Shown here in pieces: positions 47,103-56,349 of a DNA stretch of 64,000 nt. A program made the translations under genes and the position numbers. The stretch's first letter is position 1; each line of letters starts with the position of its first letter. The DNA lies in NCBI GenBank assembly GCA_030765725.1, contig JAVCDF010000002.1, positions 62,001 through 126,000 on the forward strand, given 5' to 3'. A model generated the notes under the pieces. It was given only the letters and a program-made list of their open reading frames with translations, did no database searches and was not told the DNA's origin. This DNA is from Candidatus Chlorobium antarcticum (GTDB lineage: Bacteria > Bacteroidota > Chlorobiia > Chlorobiales > Chlorobiaceae).

Positions 47103-47170
47103 TCTTATCTGTTTCCGGTTTAGAGGTAGTCGGATATGCGTAGGCATAATAAGGCAATCTTCCGGATTTT

Positions 47171-48892
47171 CTAAACGGAAGAGGGCTTAATTGTTTCTGC
47201 GGCTTCCACCAGCTCTGCAGCAAGGCTTAGAGAAGAGGCGGAACGGTGTTCGCCGCTGATGAGGGCAGCAATTGCCTCCAGCCTTTCGTCCCCCTCAATC
47301 GGGCTCACCCTGGTGAGGGTCCGGTCGTTTTCAACCTCCTTGTGAACCCGGAAGTGGCGGTCGCCCATGGCGGCAATCTGGGGCAGGTGGGTGATGGCTA
47401 CAATCTGGTGGAGGGTGGAAAGTCTTTTGATGTTTCTTCCTACTGCATCAGCAATACGGCCGCTGATTCCGGTGTCGATTTCGTCAAAGATGAGTATGGG
47501 AAGGTCGGCATTTGTTGCCAAAGCGCTTTTCATTGCGAGCATGACACGCGAAATTTCACCGCCAGAGGCCACTTTGACGAGCGGTCGGGGTTTTTCACCG
47601 GGGTTGGCTGAAATGAGAAATTCAATAGTGTCGCAGCCGGTTCCCTGTGCTCTGTAAGTGACTCCCTCGATTGTGATGTCTCCCTCCGGGTCGGGAGTTT
47701 GTGTGATGCTGACAATGAAGAGCGCATGGGGTATGCCGAGTTCAGAGAGTTGCTCCATCACCGAGGTTTCAAGTCGCTTTGCCGCTTTCTTCCGTTTTGC
47801 TGACAGCTCGAGTGCGGCTCGGGAGAGCTCAATGCAGAGGGCTGTTAGTGAGTCCTCATTTTTCCTGATAGCATCTTCTCCCCCCTCTTCAGCGTTCAGT
47901 TGCTCTTCAAGTTCAAGGGTGAGGGCGGGAATCCTGTCGGGGGGAATTGCATATTTTTTTGCTGTACGCGCGATTATGTGCTGCCGTTCGCGCAGGGATT
48001 CCAGAAGGACGGGGTTGTGGTCAATGTTGGCACTATAGCTTCGGTTGAATCGGTAGATTTCATCAACACTGTCGGTGGCAATTCTTGCCTGTTCAATCAT
48101 CCCGTTGAACCGGGGGTCTATGCCTGCGAGTTTTTCAGTGAGCTTTAAGGCGGAGCCGAGTGCTGGGTAGATGGCGTTGTCGGCGTCGTAGAGAATTGTG
48201 TTCAGTGATGAGCAGAGTTCAGAAAGAGTTTCGGCGTTTTCAAGCAGCGAAATCTGCTGCTCCAGTTCCTCATATTCTCCCTCCTGCACTCCGATTTCGC
48301 TCAGTTCCCGGTATTGGAAATCCAAGAGATCGCGTTTTTGGGCGAGGGCTTCCGCATTGTTTCTGAGGACGAGGAGTTTCTTGCGGAGCAGCCTGATTTC
48401 CTCTTTCTGTGACCGGCAGGCCGCGGCGGCCACTGTTGTGCTGGCAAATTCATCAAGCAGCGTTTCATGGGTTCTTGGCTTCAGCAGCAACTGGTGTTCG
48501 TGCTGGCCGTGGAGGTCTATGAGCAGTTCGCCAACCTGCTTGAGGAGGGCGACGGTGCATGGCGTGTCGTTGATGAAGCAGCGCGACTGTCCTGTTTCCG
48601 AAAGCTCCCGGCGGATAATGAGTTCCGCTTGTGGTTCAATCTTTGAGGACTTCAGAAGCGCTTCAGTGCTGAGAGGAATGTCGTTCTGAAAGATTGCCTC
48701 AATGACTGCTTTTCTGGCGTTAGTGCGAACCTGCTCGCTGCTTGAACGGTCGCCAAGAACAAGCCCGAGAGCTCCAATGATGATTGATTTGCCTGCACCG
48801 GTTTCGCCGGTTATGACAGAAAGACCGGGTTGAAACGCAATGGTCAGCTCTTCAATCAGTGCAAAGTTTCTGATGTAAAGGCTTGATAGCAT
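47171..48892 (-). CDS. recN: DNA repair protein RecN
   Basis: SMC-like ATPase that holds broken DNA ends during double-strand break repair. 573 residues from ATG 48892 ([20 protein letters not shown]); a frame from 48928 adds 12 unlikely residues. Walker A is GETGAGKS at 29-36. The middle (about 155-370) is coiled coil. The ABC-type signature [15 protein letters not shown] and Walker [13 protein letters not shown] lie in the C-terminal third. The length is normal. A terminator at 48927-48950 isolates it from tatA upstream. Confidence 0.95.
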   Translation of the reverse strand: MLSSLYIRNFALIEELTIAFQPGLSVITGETGAGKSIIIGALGLVLGDRSSSEQVRTNARKAVIEAIFQNDIPLSTEALLKSSKIEPQAELIIRRELSETGQSRCFINDTPCTVALLKQVGELLIDLHGQHEHQLLLKPRTHETLLDEFASTTVAAAACRSQKEEIRLLRKKLLVLRNNAEALAQKRDLLDFQYRELSEIGVQEGEYEELEQQISLLENAETLSELCSSLNTILYDADNAIYPALGSALKLTEKLAGIDPRFNGMIEQARIATDSVDEIYRFNRSYSANIDHNPVLLESLRERQHIIARTAKKYAIPPDRIPALTLELEEQLNAEEGGEDAIRKNEDSLTALCIELSRAALELSAKRKKAAKRLETSVMEQLSELGIPHALFIVSITQTPDPEGDITIEGVTYRAQGTGCDTIEFLISANPGEKPRPLVKVASGGEISRVMLAMKSALATNADLPILIFDEIDTGISGRIADAVGRNIKRLSTLHQIVAITHLPQIAAMGDRHFRVHKEVENDRTLTRVSPIEGDERLEAIAALISGEHRSASSLSLAAELVEAAETIKPSSV

Positions 48893-48926
48893 GTGGCAGC
48901 AATGGGAATGAATGGCGCATTCTTTC

Positions 48927-48950
48927 AAAAAGCCCGGTGTCGGGCTTTTT
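48927..48950. terminator. Intrinsic terminator between tatA and recN
   Basis: A 10-bp stem (aaaaagcccg at 48927-48936 with cgggcttttt at 48941-48950, loop gtgt). It lies 17 bases past the tatA stop on the minus strand and ends tatA transcription before recN begins. Confidence 0.88.
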
Positions 48951-48966
48951 GAGTTTTTATAGGGCG

Positions 48967-49176
48967 TTATTCCTTTTCCTTGACGGGCTCTTTTTTCGGT
49001 TTGGGAGTGTCGTCAATGGCGCTGTTGAACTCCTCTTCGATCTCCGTCTGGGCCTTTTTGAACTCTTTCATCCCCCGTCCTAAACCTTTTGCAAGTTCGG
49101 GTAGTTTCTTGGCGCCAAACAGCAGGAGAATAATCAGCAGAATGAGAATGAGTTCCTGTCCTCCTAGTCCAAACAT
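48967..49176 (-). CDS. tatA: Twin-arginine translocase subunit TatA/TatE
   Basis: A 69-residue membrane protein forming the pore of the Tat export pathway. One transmembrane helix (about 6-21, [16 protein letters not shown]) is followed by the conserved [20 protein letters not shown] amphipathic helix and a charged tail rich in K, E and P. No tatC or tatB is adjacent. The transcription unit consists of this gene, perhaps with psd upstream, and ends at the terminator 48927-48950. Confidence 0.94.
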   Translation of the reverse strand: MFGLGGQELILILLIILLLFGAKKLPELAKGLGRGMKEFKKAQTEIEEEFNSAIDDTPKPKKEPVKEKE

Positions 49177-49271
49177 CGATGTTTCTCCTCTATAAGTTGA
49201 AAAATATAATGGCTGTGTATCGCCTTATACTTATATAATCAATAGGGGTGCTTAAACCAAGAATATTCCCT

Positions 49272-49931
49272 TCAGGCGTCCCCTGCAGGGGTTGGGAAGC
49301 ACGCGATGATGGTTTCTCCGGCCCGGGTTTTTGCTCCCACCTTCACTTCAGATGCCGCTCCGGCGGGGATGACAATTTCGACCCGTGAGCCGAATTTGAT
49401 CATGCCGAACCGGTTGCCGGCTGTGACCGGTTCGTTGACCCGGAGCGGGCAGACAATGCGGCGCGCAAGAAAGCCCGCTACCTGGGTGAAGTGGAGCTTT
49501 AAGCCGTTGGATTCAATGCCTATTTCCATCCGCTCGTTTTCCTCTCCGCTCTTTTCGTCGAATGCCATGTTGAATGAACCGGGGTGGTGCTGCAGCAGGG
49601 TGACTGTTCCGGTGATGGGTATGCGGTTGACATGCACATCGAGGGGGGACATGAAAATGCTGATGATGGTGGAGTCGGTTCCTGTGTATGCGTGAGTGCA
49701 CTTTTCAACGCGGACAACGGTGCCGTCGGCCGGAGCAATGACGAGCCCTGTTCCCGGGGGCATGGATCGCTCGGGATCGCGGAAGAACCAGAGAGTGAAG
49801 AGGAGGAAGATGGCTGCCGTGATGCCAACCGGTATGGCGGCCGGAAGCGGAAAGAACAGGGAGAAAAGGGCTATGCCTGTGGAGATGGATGCCAGTTTTA
49901 TAAGGGTGCTTTTGCCGTAGGGAGTGAACAT
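49272..49931 (-). CDS. psd: Phosphatidylserine decarboxylase proenzyme, short type
   Basis: Pyruvoyl-dependent enzyme that makes phosphatidylethanolamine from phosphatidylserine. A short (219-residue) form, of the type related to archaetidylserine decarboxylases. The N-terminus has one or two membrane segments (about 10-50). Self-cleavage is expected at G181-S182 in IKFGSRVEI, where serine becomes the pyruvoyl group of the small alpha chain. A conserved histidine lies in SPLDVHVNR near residue 100. It is on the same strand as and upstream of tatA, 95 bases away. pssA is not seen next to it. Confidence 0.93.
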   Translation of the reverse strand: MFTPYGKSTLIKLASISTGIALFSLFFPLPAAIPVGITAAIFLLFTLWFFRDPERSMPPGTGLVIAPADGTVVRVEKCTHAYTGTDSTIISIFMSPLDVHVNRIPITGTVTLLQHHPGSFNMAFDEKSGEENERMEIGIESNGLKLHFTQVAGFLARRIVCPLRVNEPVTAGNRFGMIKFGSRVEIVIPAGAASEVKVGAKTRAGETIIACFPTPAGDA

Positions 49932-50140
49932 GGGTGCCCTGAAGAATAAGGTGTCGTTATCGGGTTCTGAAGCAATGATAGTGATTTATCCTTTAGGGAA
50001 AAAACAGAGCGGGTGAGGGTGCGGATAGGGTTCGGGGGTCATTGTGTATATTGCCATTCAGGGCTCAAGAATGGCTCTTTGCCCGGCAGCGCTGTCGTCC
50101 GGCAATCAAAGGGAAAAATTCCATAGAAAATTACGGTGGT

Positions 50141-51133
50141 GTGAACAGGCTTGAAAAACAGTTTCTGGAGCAGATAAGGGTCCGCGACCTTGTAAGCAGC
50201 GATGGCGAGCGGGTGCTTGTTGCTGTGTCGGGGGGGCCTGATTCCATGGCGCTGCTCGCTCTTTTTGTTGCTGTCCAGCCGGTTTTGCATTGCCAGTTGG
50301 CGGTTGCGCACTGCAATTTTGGACTTCGGGGCGAGGAAAGTCTTGCCGATGAGCAGTTTGTAAGGGACTGGTGCCTGCGGCTGGGGCTGGAGTGTTTTGT
50401 TGAGAGGTTTGACACTGAGCTCCATCGGCGCAGCAATGGCATGTCGATTGAGGAGAGCGCCAGAATTCTCCGCTATGACTATTTCGAGCGCCTGATGAAG
50501 CGGGAGGGTTTTACAAAGGTTGCAATCGGCCACCATGTGGCTGACAATGCCGAAACCCTGCTGTTCAATCTTTTCCGCGGCACTTCGCAGCCTTCCCTTC
50601 GGGGGATCCGCTCCCGACATGGCGCTATTATCAGGCCGATGCTACTTCTGCACAAGGCGGACATTCTGGGCTATCTTACTGACAAGGGGATTGACAGCCA
50701 GACCGATTCAAGCAATGAGAGCGACAGTCATGATCGCAACTTTATCCGCAACAGGGTTATTCCGCTGCTTCTTGAGCGGTTTCCCGACAAGCTTATGCCA
50801 TCGCTGCAGCGGCTTTCGGAGCAGTCGGGCGAGCTTGAGGAGTTTTTGGAGTCGGCCATGGACAGCCTTATCGGGCGTGAGCCGGGGCTTCAGCCGGCAC
50901 AGGGTTGGCTGGATGTTGCCGCCCTGAAAAAACTGACGGTGTTTGAGCAGAAGGAGGTGCTGAAGCGGGCTCTGCGCGAAAACGGTTACTCTGTTGACTC
51001 GGCGCTTTTGCAGCGGCTTGTTGATCTGCTCTCCACGCAGCCTGGCAGAAGGGTTATGCTTGAAGGTGGTGGAGAGTTGGTGTGGAAGGGTGGACGGCTC
51101 TGTTTTCTCAGTTCTCTCCGATCTGATGTGTGA
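50141..51133 (+). CDS. tilS: tRNA(Ile)-lysidine synthase
   Basis: Converts the wobble cytidine of tRNA-Ile (CAU) to lysidine, essential for AUA decoding. 330 residues from the GTG at 50141 (VNRLEKQFLEQIRVRD); the frame is open further up to 50042 but the extra residues are unlike the family. The ATP-PPase loop is SGGPDS at 30-35. The N-terminal catalytic domain also contains VAHCNFGLRGEESLADEQFV and IGHHVADNAETLLFNLFRG. The C-terminal part is short compared with the E. coli enzyme. The 3' end overlaps the opposing hypothetical gene by 26 bases. Confidence 0.92.
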   Translation: MNRLEKQFLEQIRVRDLVSSDGERVLVAVSGGPDSMALLALFVAVQPVLHCQLAVAHCNFGLRGEESLADEQFVRDWCLRLGLECFVERFDTELHRRSNGMSIEESARILRYDYFERLMKREGFTKVAIGHHVADNAETLLFNLFRGTSQPSLRGIRSRHGAIIRPMLLLHKADILGYLTDKGIDSQTDSSNESDSHDRNFIRNRVIPLLLERFPDKLMPSLQRLSEQSGELEEFLESAMDSLIGREPGLQPAQGWLDVAALKKLTVFEQKEVLKRALRENGYSVDSALLQRLVDLLSTQPGRRVMLEGGGELVWKGGRLCFLSSLRSDV

Positions 51134-52139
51134 AAATTTCCAGAGGAAGCTTCGTATGGATGATTACCGATTCAAGGTTCTGCTGAATCTGTATTCTATC
51201 CAGAAGGTTACGGATTTCGGGCGTGCTTCTCTCTTCTGAAAGTCCCGAGAGCTTCACCGCTCCCCAAAGGAATGTTGATGCGAACCATGCGGCTTGGCGG
51301 GTGCCGTAGACCCATTCGCTCTCAGCCTCAATGCCCTCATTGAAATTGACCGAGAGAGCAAGATGCTGTATCCTGTTCAGGTTGCCGAGGGTGTTGACAT
51401 CGCTGTTCTGCGAGGTCAGGCTTTCAAGGGCGCTCGATGTCCAGGCAGCTGATGGCAGGGCGAACCAGAGGTGTGATTTGTAGACCGCTTTCTTCATCAT
51501 GGCTACGGCAAGGCTGTCGCGCTGAAAAAAGCTTCCTGTAGGGGCGAGAAACCCTTCCAGCATTTTTCTGTCCCCTGCAATTGCAATTTCTCCGGGTGCG
51601 GATCGGGTGAGCCAGAGGGTACTGTCGAGCCGGTAACAGGCGTGTCCTTTCAGGGTGGTGGCGGTGCCGGTGCTCTTGAGTAGCCGGTCGCTGATTTTTG
51701 TGGCAAGCGGGCCGCTGGCAACGGCAAGAAAGGTCTGATTCCTGTAACCCTGACGGCGGAAAGAGATGATGAGGTCGTCAATGTCAGCCGCAGGATTGAT
51801 TGACGCGGTCTTCAGCAGCAGGTTGAGTTTTCCCTGCGGCTGGATGAGTGGTATGGTTTTCAGTGAGTCGGGCAGCACATCCTGCCAGAACCGGGTGGAG
51901 CGGATCTTTTTCATTCCTAGGTAGATGATGGCGTCGGATTTACCGGGAATCCGGTTTATCAGGCTGTGCTGTTTCTGGGAAAGCGGCTCGGGGGTGATGC
52001 GGGGTTTGGACCAGTTGATCCAGAGAACGACAGATAGAAAAAAAAGAAATCCGATGACGCTTATGGACATCAGGAGCCCTGAGCCTTTTTTCAGTGACCC
52101 GCGTGTCGCTTTTCTGTTCTGTTCTACCTCTGTGCCCAT
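51108..52139 (-). CDS. Hypothetical single-pass membrane protein
   Basis: A 343-residue protein with a short basic cytoplasmic N-terminus (about 1-22, K/R rich), one transmembrane helix (about 23-43, LLMSISVIGFLFFLSVVLWI) and a long extracytoplasmic domain. I recognise no enzyme motif. The periplasmic part has patterns such as PGKSDAIIYLGMKKIRSTRF and GEIAIAGDRKMLEGFLAP. The latter, with a mention of a stress-type DUF3352-like layout, is only a loose resemblance. It lies 18 bases upstream of nothing related: rnhA is next on the same strand. The 3' end overlaps tilS by 26 bases. The frame is clearly coding: the codon pattern matches neighbours. Confidence 0.7.
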   Translation of the reverse strand: MGTEVEQNRKATRGSLKKGSGLLMSISVIGFLFFLSVVLWINWSKPRITPEPLSQKQHSLINRIPGKSDAIIYLGMKKIRSTRFWQDVLPDSLKTIPLIQPQGKLNLLLKTASINPAADIDDLIISFRRQGYRNQTFLAVASGPLATKISDRLLKSTGTATTLKGHACYRLDSTLWLTRSAPGEIAIAGDRKMLEGFLAPTGSFFQRDSLAVAMMKKAVYKSHLWFALPSAAWTSSALESLTSQNSDVNTLGNLNRIQHLALSVNFNEGIEAESEWVYGTRQAAWFASTFLWGAVKLSGLSEERSTPEIRNLLDRIQIQQNLESVIIHTKLPLEIFTHQIGEN

Positions 52140-52157
52140 TATGTGCCCGCTCCTGTT

Positions 52158-52598
52158 TTAGGGTTTCTTTCTGACAGCCAGTCGCGCAAGTTCGTCGCAG
52201 CGGTTGTTGTAGGGGTTGTCGCTGTGCCCCTTGACTTTATGGAACTTCACACTGTGGTGGGTGGTCAACTCAAGGATCCTTTTCCAGAGGTCAATGTTCT
52301 CAACTCGTTTTTTTGCTGCGGTTTTCCAGCTGTTCGCCGTCCAGCGTTTCAGCCACCCTTCATTCATGGCGTTGACCAGATAGCTTGAGTCACTGTAGAG
52401 GTTAACCGTGCATGGCTCTTTGAGCGCTGCAAGAGCCTCTATAGCGGCCGAGAGCTCCATCCGGTTGTTGGTGGTGGCGGGCTCGGCGCCTGAAATTTCA
52501 CGCACAGTTTTTCCGTACATGAGCATGGCTCCCCACCCTCCCGGACCGGGATTGCCGCTGCAGGCTCCGTCGGTATATATGGTGATTGTTTTCTGCAT
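52158..52598 (-). CDS. rnhA: Ribonuclease HI
   Basis: Cleaves RNA in RNA-DNA hybrids. 146 residues, normal for bacterial RNase HI. The catalytic residues D10, E48, D70 and D135 and the proton-transfer H125 are all present. The motifs are YTDGACSGNPGPGGWG, NNRMELSAAIEAL, SDSSYLVNAMNEGW and KGHSDNPYNNRCDELA. The rpmB terminator (52601-52634) lies immediately upstream of its ATG, so rnhA must start from a promoter inside or beyond that hairpin, or by readthrough. Confidence 0.96.
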   Translation of the reverse strand: MQKTITIYTDGACSGNPGPGGWGAMLMYGKTVREISGAEPATTNNRMELSAAIEALAALKEPCTVNLYSDSSYLVNAMNEGWLKRWTANSWKTAAKKRVENIDLWKRILELTTHHSVKFHKVKGHSDNPYNNRCDELARLAVRKKP

Positions 52599-52600
52599 CG

Positions 52601-52634
52601 AAAAAAAGGCCCAACCGTGTGTGATTGAGCCTTT
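52601..52634 (-). terminator. Intrinsic terminator after rpmB
   Basis: On the minus strand a 10-bp stem with one G-U pair (arms 52625-52634 and 52605-52614, 10-base loop) is followed by seven T (complement of 52601-52607). It lies 40 bases after the rpmB stop and 2 bases before the rnhA start. Confidence 0.75.
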
Positions 52635-52674
52635 GCTGTACTGTTTGACAATAGTTCTTCCGCAGGCAGGCTGA

Positions 52675-52893
52675 TTACTTTAGCAGCTTTGCGAGTTCGC
52701 CTGTTCCTGTTTTGGCAATGATTCTCATGGCTTTGGCGGAAAGCTTCACCTTCGCCCAGCGTTTTTCCTCTTCAATCCATATCCGCTTGGTGTGCAGATT
52801 GGGCTCAAAACGGGTGCGACGGTGGTTGTTGGCGTGCGATACTGTATTTCCGTATATAGGTCTTTTACCGGTCAGTACACAGACTTTGGACAT
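52675..52893 (-). CDS. rpmB: 50S ribosomal protein L28
   Basis: 72-residue ribosomal protein. The ATG at 52893 gives the normal start [20 protein letters not shown]; the frame remains open upstream to 52962 but those residues are not part of L28. [18 protein letters not shown] and [15 protein letters not shown] are typical. It carries a single cysteine and no zinc-binding CxxC pair. bchG lies upstream with a 74-base AT-rich gap that may hold an rpmB promoter. The terminator 52601-52634 follows. rpmG is not adjacent. Confidence 0.95.
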   Translation of the reverse strand: MSKVCVLTGKRPIYGNTVSHANNHRRTRFEPNLHTKRIWIEEEKRWAKVKLSAKAMRIIAKTGTGELAKLLK

Positions 52894-52967
52894 GATTCGG
52901 GCTCTTGGTGTTAAAAAAAATGAACTTAAATATACAAATAGTTTCCTAAAGGAGAAATGCAATGTTT

Positions 52968-53960
52968 TCAGGGCCGGATGCCGACGGCGGCGACCATCAT
53001 GGAGAGGACATAGAGCAGGGTACCGAAGGCGTTGTACCAGATTGCTTTTTCGCGGGGATTGGCAATGAGAATTTTTTGCATGGGCAGCTGGCTGAGAAGC
53101 AGAAGAGATGCAAGAATGGCCATGAGGGAGGAGCCTTTGGCTATAAGGATGGCAATGGCGCCGAGCTGTGCGGCGTTCATGACGATGGAGGCCAGTATGG
53201 CTGCGTTTTTTTCGCCAAGCTGTACCGGAATTGATGCGACTTTCTGAATATTGTCGCCCACGACAGACTTAAAGTCGTTGAGGGTCATGATGCCATGTGC
53301 ACCGAGCGAGAAGATAATGGCAAGCGCTATGGTTTCCGTTGAGGGAACCCCTTGGGTGATGGCGAAGCTTCCTGTCAGCCAAGCGACTCCTTCATAGGCA
53401 AGACCGACAATAAGATTGCCGAACCAGCCGTTGCGTTTTGCCCTGAGCGGCGGGCCGGAGTATGCGTGCGACATGAGAACCCCTACAAAGGCAATGGCCA
53501 TGACATAGGGGTGAATGGAGAGTGCGACGAGAAATCCTGTGACAATGAGGCTGAAGGTGATCAGCCAGCTGGCTGATTTGGATATTCTTCCGGAGGGAAT
53601 GGGGCGTTCGGGTTCATTGATGGCATCAACTTCGCGGTCGAAATAGTCGTTCATGGTCTGCGACATGGCGCACATGAGTGGCCCGGCAAGAATGACGCCC
53701 CTGAGTAGCACGGACCAGTTTTCCAGAACGGGTTCGCCTGTTGAAACCACTCCGCAGGCAAATGCCCACATCGGGGGAAACCAGGTGACTGGTTTCATGA
53801 GCGGCAGAACGGCTGAGGGCTCAATGTGGAACCCTGGACGGTTGACATTTTCCAGAGCGGTTGCGATTGTCTTCCGGCGGGAGCCGTCAACGCCCGACTG
53901 GCGCAGCTTTTCGCTGATCTGCTCTGATATGTCGGCTTGCGGTCTGTTTTGTCCGTTCAT
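52968..53960 (-). CDS. bchG: (Bacterio)chlorophyll synthase, BchG/ChlG family
   Basis: A 330-residue UbiA-superfamily membrane prenyltransferase that adds the isoprenoid alcohol tail to a (bacterio)chlorophyllide. Diagnostic for the chlorophyll synthases is [17 protein letters not shown] near residue 56 and the Mg/prenyl-diphosphate site [20 protein letters not shown] (from N104; D105, D108 and D112). A second aspartate motif lies in [19 protein letters not shown]. About eight to nine transmembrane helices follow a 45-residue soluble N-terminus. Green sulfur bacteria have three such paralogues (BchG, ChlG and BchK for bacteriochlorophyll a, chlorophyll a and bacteriochlorophyll c/d/e). BchG is most likely, but the choice is not secure. 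It sits between trpD and rpmB on the same strand. Confidence 0.82.
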   Translation of the reverse strand: MNGQNRPQADISEQISEKLRQSGVDGSRRKTIATALENVNRPGFHIEPSAVLPLMKPVTWFPPMWAFACGVVSTGEPVLENWSVLLRGVILAGPLMCAMSQTMNDYFDREVDAINEPERPIPSGRISKSASWLITFSLIVTGFLVALSIHPYVMAIAFVGVLMSHAYSGPPLRAKRNGWFGNLIVGLAYEGVAWLTGSFAITQGVPSTETIALAIIFSLGAHGIMTLNDFKSVVGDNIQKVASIPVQLGEKNAAILASIVMNAAQLGAIAILIAKGSSLMAILASLLLLSQLPMQKILIANPREKAIWYNAFGTLLYVLSMMVAAVGIRP

Positions 53961-54058
53961 GGGCGAATTCTTCTCGCTGCGGCTTCAAGGGTTCCTTGGG
54001 GGAGCATTCGAAAATGTGAAGAACAGTATACAAGTTTTTTCCAAAAAAATGTAAGTCT

Positions 54059-55114
54059 TTAGTTCTTTCCCAGGCTGTACTTCCTTTCCAGGTCGCGGCT
54101 GATTTCGATGATGGCTTCAAGGTTCAAGAGAGCGCCTCCCCGCAGAAGTGCCTCTCTTGCCATGCAGATACCCTCGTCAATACAGTTGGCGTTTCCTGAA
54201 ACATAGCAGGCTATGGCGGCGGCGAAGATTGCTGCTTCCTGCTGTGCCTGAGTTGCTTTACCCTCAAGCAGGCGGGTGATGAGGAGTGCGTTTTCCTTGC
54301 GGGTTCCTCCTGCAAGGTCGGCTATCGGCCACTTCTGGAGATTGAAGTCTGTGGGTAGGGTGGTGTGGCGGCAGCTGACTTTGTTCTGCAGTTCAATGAT
54401 ATGGGTTTTGCCGGAGACGCTTGCCTCGTCGAGCGGAAGACCGCTTTCTGTTTCGCCATGGACAATGAGGGCATGTCTGCAGTCTGACTGGAGCAGAGCA
54501 TCGGCGTAAAGCTCCATGAGGTTCGCTTCAAAAACGCCTACCAGCTGCCGCCTGACCCGGGCGGGATTGAGCAGGGGCCCCAGAATGTTGAAAATTGTTC
54601 TGGTTCCGAGGCTCTTGCGAATAGGGGCGACTTTTTTCATTGCGGGATGGTAGAGCGGAGCGTAGAGAAACGCGAATCCTGTTTGCCGGTAGAGCTCTTC
54701 GGTGGCCTCGGGGGGAAGTGCTATATTCAGTCCGAGTGCTTCAAGCACATCGGCGCTGCCGCATTGGCTGGTAACTGATCGGTTTCCATGTTTTGCTATG
54801 CTGACGCCGGCGGCATTTGCAATGAGGGCTGCTGCGGTGGAAATATTGTAGGTTCCTGCGTTGTCGCCTCCTGTGCCGCATGTATCAACAGCCCGGTCAT
54901 CAAGTTTTAGCGGGGTTGCTTTCTCCAGCAGGCTTTCGCGCGCCCCGGCAATTTCATCGGCACTGATGCCGTTTTCCTGCAGGAGGGTGAGGATTCGTGC
55001 AATGGCTTCATCGGGAATGCTGCCGTCTATTATTGCATCCATGCAGCGTTTCATCTCAGTTTTTGACAGCTGCGATCCATGCTGGAGGGTGTCGAGTAGT
55101 TCCGTATGCGGCAT
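54059..55114 (-). CDS. trpD: Anthranilate phosphoribosyltransferase
   Basis: Second committed step of tryptophan synthesis: anthranilate plus PRPP to phosphoribosylanthranilate. 351 residues. The PRPP-binding glycine-rich motif [18 protein letters not shown] is near residue 80. [21 protein letters not shown] and [22 protein letters not shown] follow, and the conserved DE metal site is in [10 protein letters not shown]. No other trp gene is adjacent. bchG lies downstream with a 98-base gap. It is divergent from the pepP gene across 123 bases. Confidence 0.95.
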   Translation of the reverse strand: MPHTELLDTLQHGSQLSKTEMKRCMDAIIDGSIPDEAIARILTLLQENGISADEIAGARESLLEKATPLKLDDRAVDTCGTGGDNAGTYNISTAAALIANAAGVSIAKHGNRSVTSQCGSADVLEALGLNIALPPEATEELYRQTGFAFLYAPLYHPAMKKVAPIRKSLGTRTIFNILGPLLNPARVRRQLVGVFEANLMELYADALLQSDCRHALIVHGETESGLPLDEASVSGKTHIIELQNKVSCRHTTLPTDFNLQKWPIADLAGGTRKENALLITRLLEGKATQAQQEAAIFAAAIACYVSGNANCIDEGICMAREALLRGGALLNLEAIIEISRDLERKYSLGKN

Positions 55115-55237
55115 CCAACTGATTTTTGGTAAATGAGAGGAAATATTCGTAAATCATTAATAATAAGAAGAATACTTCGGCTTGCAATGGCTCTTTGGAA
55201 ACGGGGCCTATTTTTATGTAAAAACAATGATTTTTTT

Positions 55238-56332
55238 ATGAGCATTTCTGACAGAGAAGCCTGGCAGCAGGCAACGCTTGATCGGGTTCTCCATAAAATG
55301 GGTTCCCTTGGCTTTGACGCCTTTGTTGTGACCGATCTTCCTTCCATCCGCTGGCTGACAGGGTTCAGCGGCTCAAGTGCCCGTTTGCTTCTTACTCCCC
55401 GTGCCAGTTGGCTTTTTACCGATTCACGGTATCGGGTGCAGGTAAGAGATGAGGTGAGGGTTGTGGAGCCGGTTATTGACGGTGAGGGTTTTGTGGCGGC
55501 ACTTCACTCCGGTCGCTATGCTCTCGGGGGACGAGTTGCGCTTCAGTCCGACAGGGTGACTTGGCATGAGGCTTCGCGCATTATTGCAGCGGTGGATGAA
55601 GGTTGCAGGGTGTTGCCAGTGGAGGGTTTTTTTGATGAGTTCAGAATGGTGAAGAGCCCCGGGGAACTGCTTTTGCTGCAGCGCGCGGCAGATATCAGCG
55701 GGCAGGTTCTTGAAGAGGTTATTCCGATGATTTCGCCCGCGACGCGGGAACGCGATATTGCTGCTGAAATATCGTGTCGTCATCTGAAGCTGGGCGCTCA
55801 GAAGGATTCGTTTGACCCTATCGTGGCTTCGGGAGTTCGGGGGGCTATGCCGCATGCGCAGCCTTCCGATGCCCGTTTTGAGCGGGGTGCGTTTATTGTG
55901 ATTGACATGGGCTGCATGGTGGAAGGGTATGCTTCCGACCAGACCCGAACGGTTGCTCTTGGGCCGGTTTCCACGGAGGCGAGAGAGGTGTACGGGATTG
56001 TTCGTGAGGCTCAGCAGCTGGGCGTCCGCTCTGCCCGATGCGGCATGCGGGCCAAGGAGCTGGACGCACTCGTACGATCCTTTATCGCGGGCCATGGCTA
56101 CGGGGAGGCTTTTGGCCATGGCCTTGGCCATGGAATAGGGCTTGAGGTGCATGAGGGGCTGCACATCAGCCCCAAAGGCGACACGGTGCTTGGGGAGGGG
56201 ATGGTGTTCACCATTGAGCCGGGCATCTACCTTGAGGGCAAATTCGGGGTGCGTATTGAAGACACGGTTGTGATGGAGGCTGGCGGCGCTCGGTCTCTAC
56301 AGCGGTACACGCGGGAGCTGATAGAGCTGTAG
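55238..56332 (+). CDS. pepP: Xaa-Pro aminopeptidase (M24 family)
   Basis: A 364-residue metallopeptidase that removes N-terminal residues preceding proline. An N-terminal creatinase-like domain (about 8-140) precedes the pita-bread catalytic domain. Metal ligands are two aspartates in VIDMGCMVEGYASDQTRTV (near 222 and 234), a histidine in FGHGLGHGIGLEVHEG (near 300), and glutamates in FTIEPGIYLEG and VRIEDTVV (near 326 and 341). The start is ATG 55238 (MSISDREAW); the frame is open from 55133 but the first 35 residues are not family-like. It could equally be called a Xaa-Pro dipeptidase (PepQ). It converges on holB with a 17-base gap. Confidence 0.9.
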   Translation: MSISDREAWQQATLDRVLHKMGSLGFDAFVVTDLPSIRWLTGFSGSSARLLLTPRASWLFTDSRYRVQVRDEVRVVEPVIDGEGFVAALHSGRYALGGRVALQSDRVTWHEASRIIAAVDEGCRVLPVEGFFDEFRMVKSPGELLLLQRAADISGQVLEEVIPMISPATRERDIAAEISCRHLKLGAQKDSFDPIVASGVRGAMPHAQPSDARFERGAFIVIDMGCMVEGYASDQTRTVALGPVSTEAREVYGIVREAQQLGVRSARCGMRAKELDALVRSFIAGHGYGEAFGHGLGHGIGLEVHEGLHISPKGDTVLGEGMVFTIEPGIYLEGKFGVRIEDTVVMEAGGARSLQRYTRELIEL

Positions 56333-56349
56333 TTCGATCAGCTCTCCCC

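Noticed and set aside
50042-50140. N-terminal extension of tilS from a TTG codon
   Set aside because: The extra 33 residues are not conserved; GTG 50141 gives the expected start just before the ATP-binding loop.
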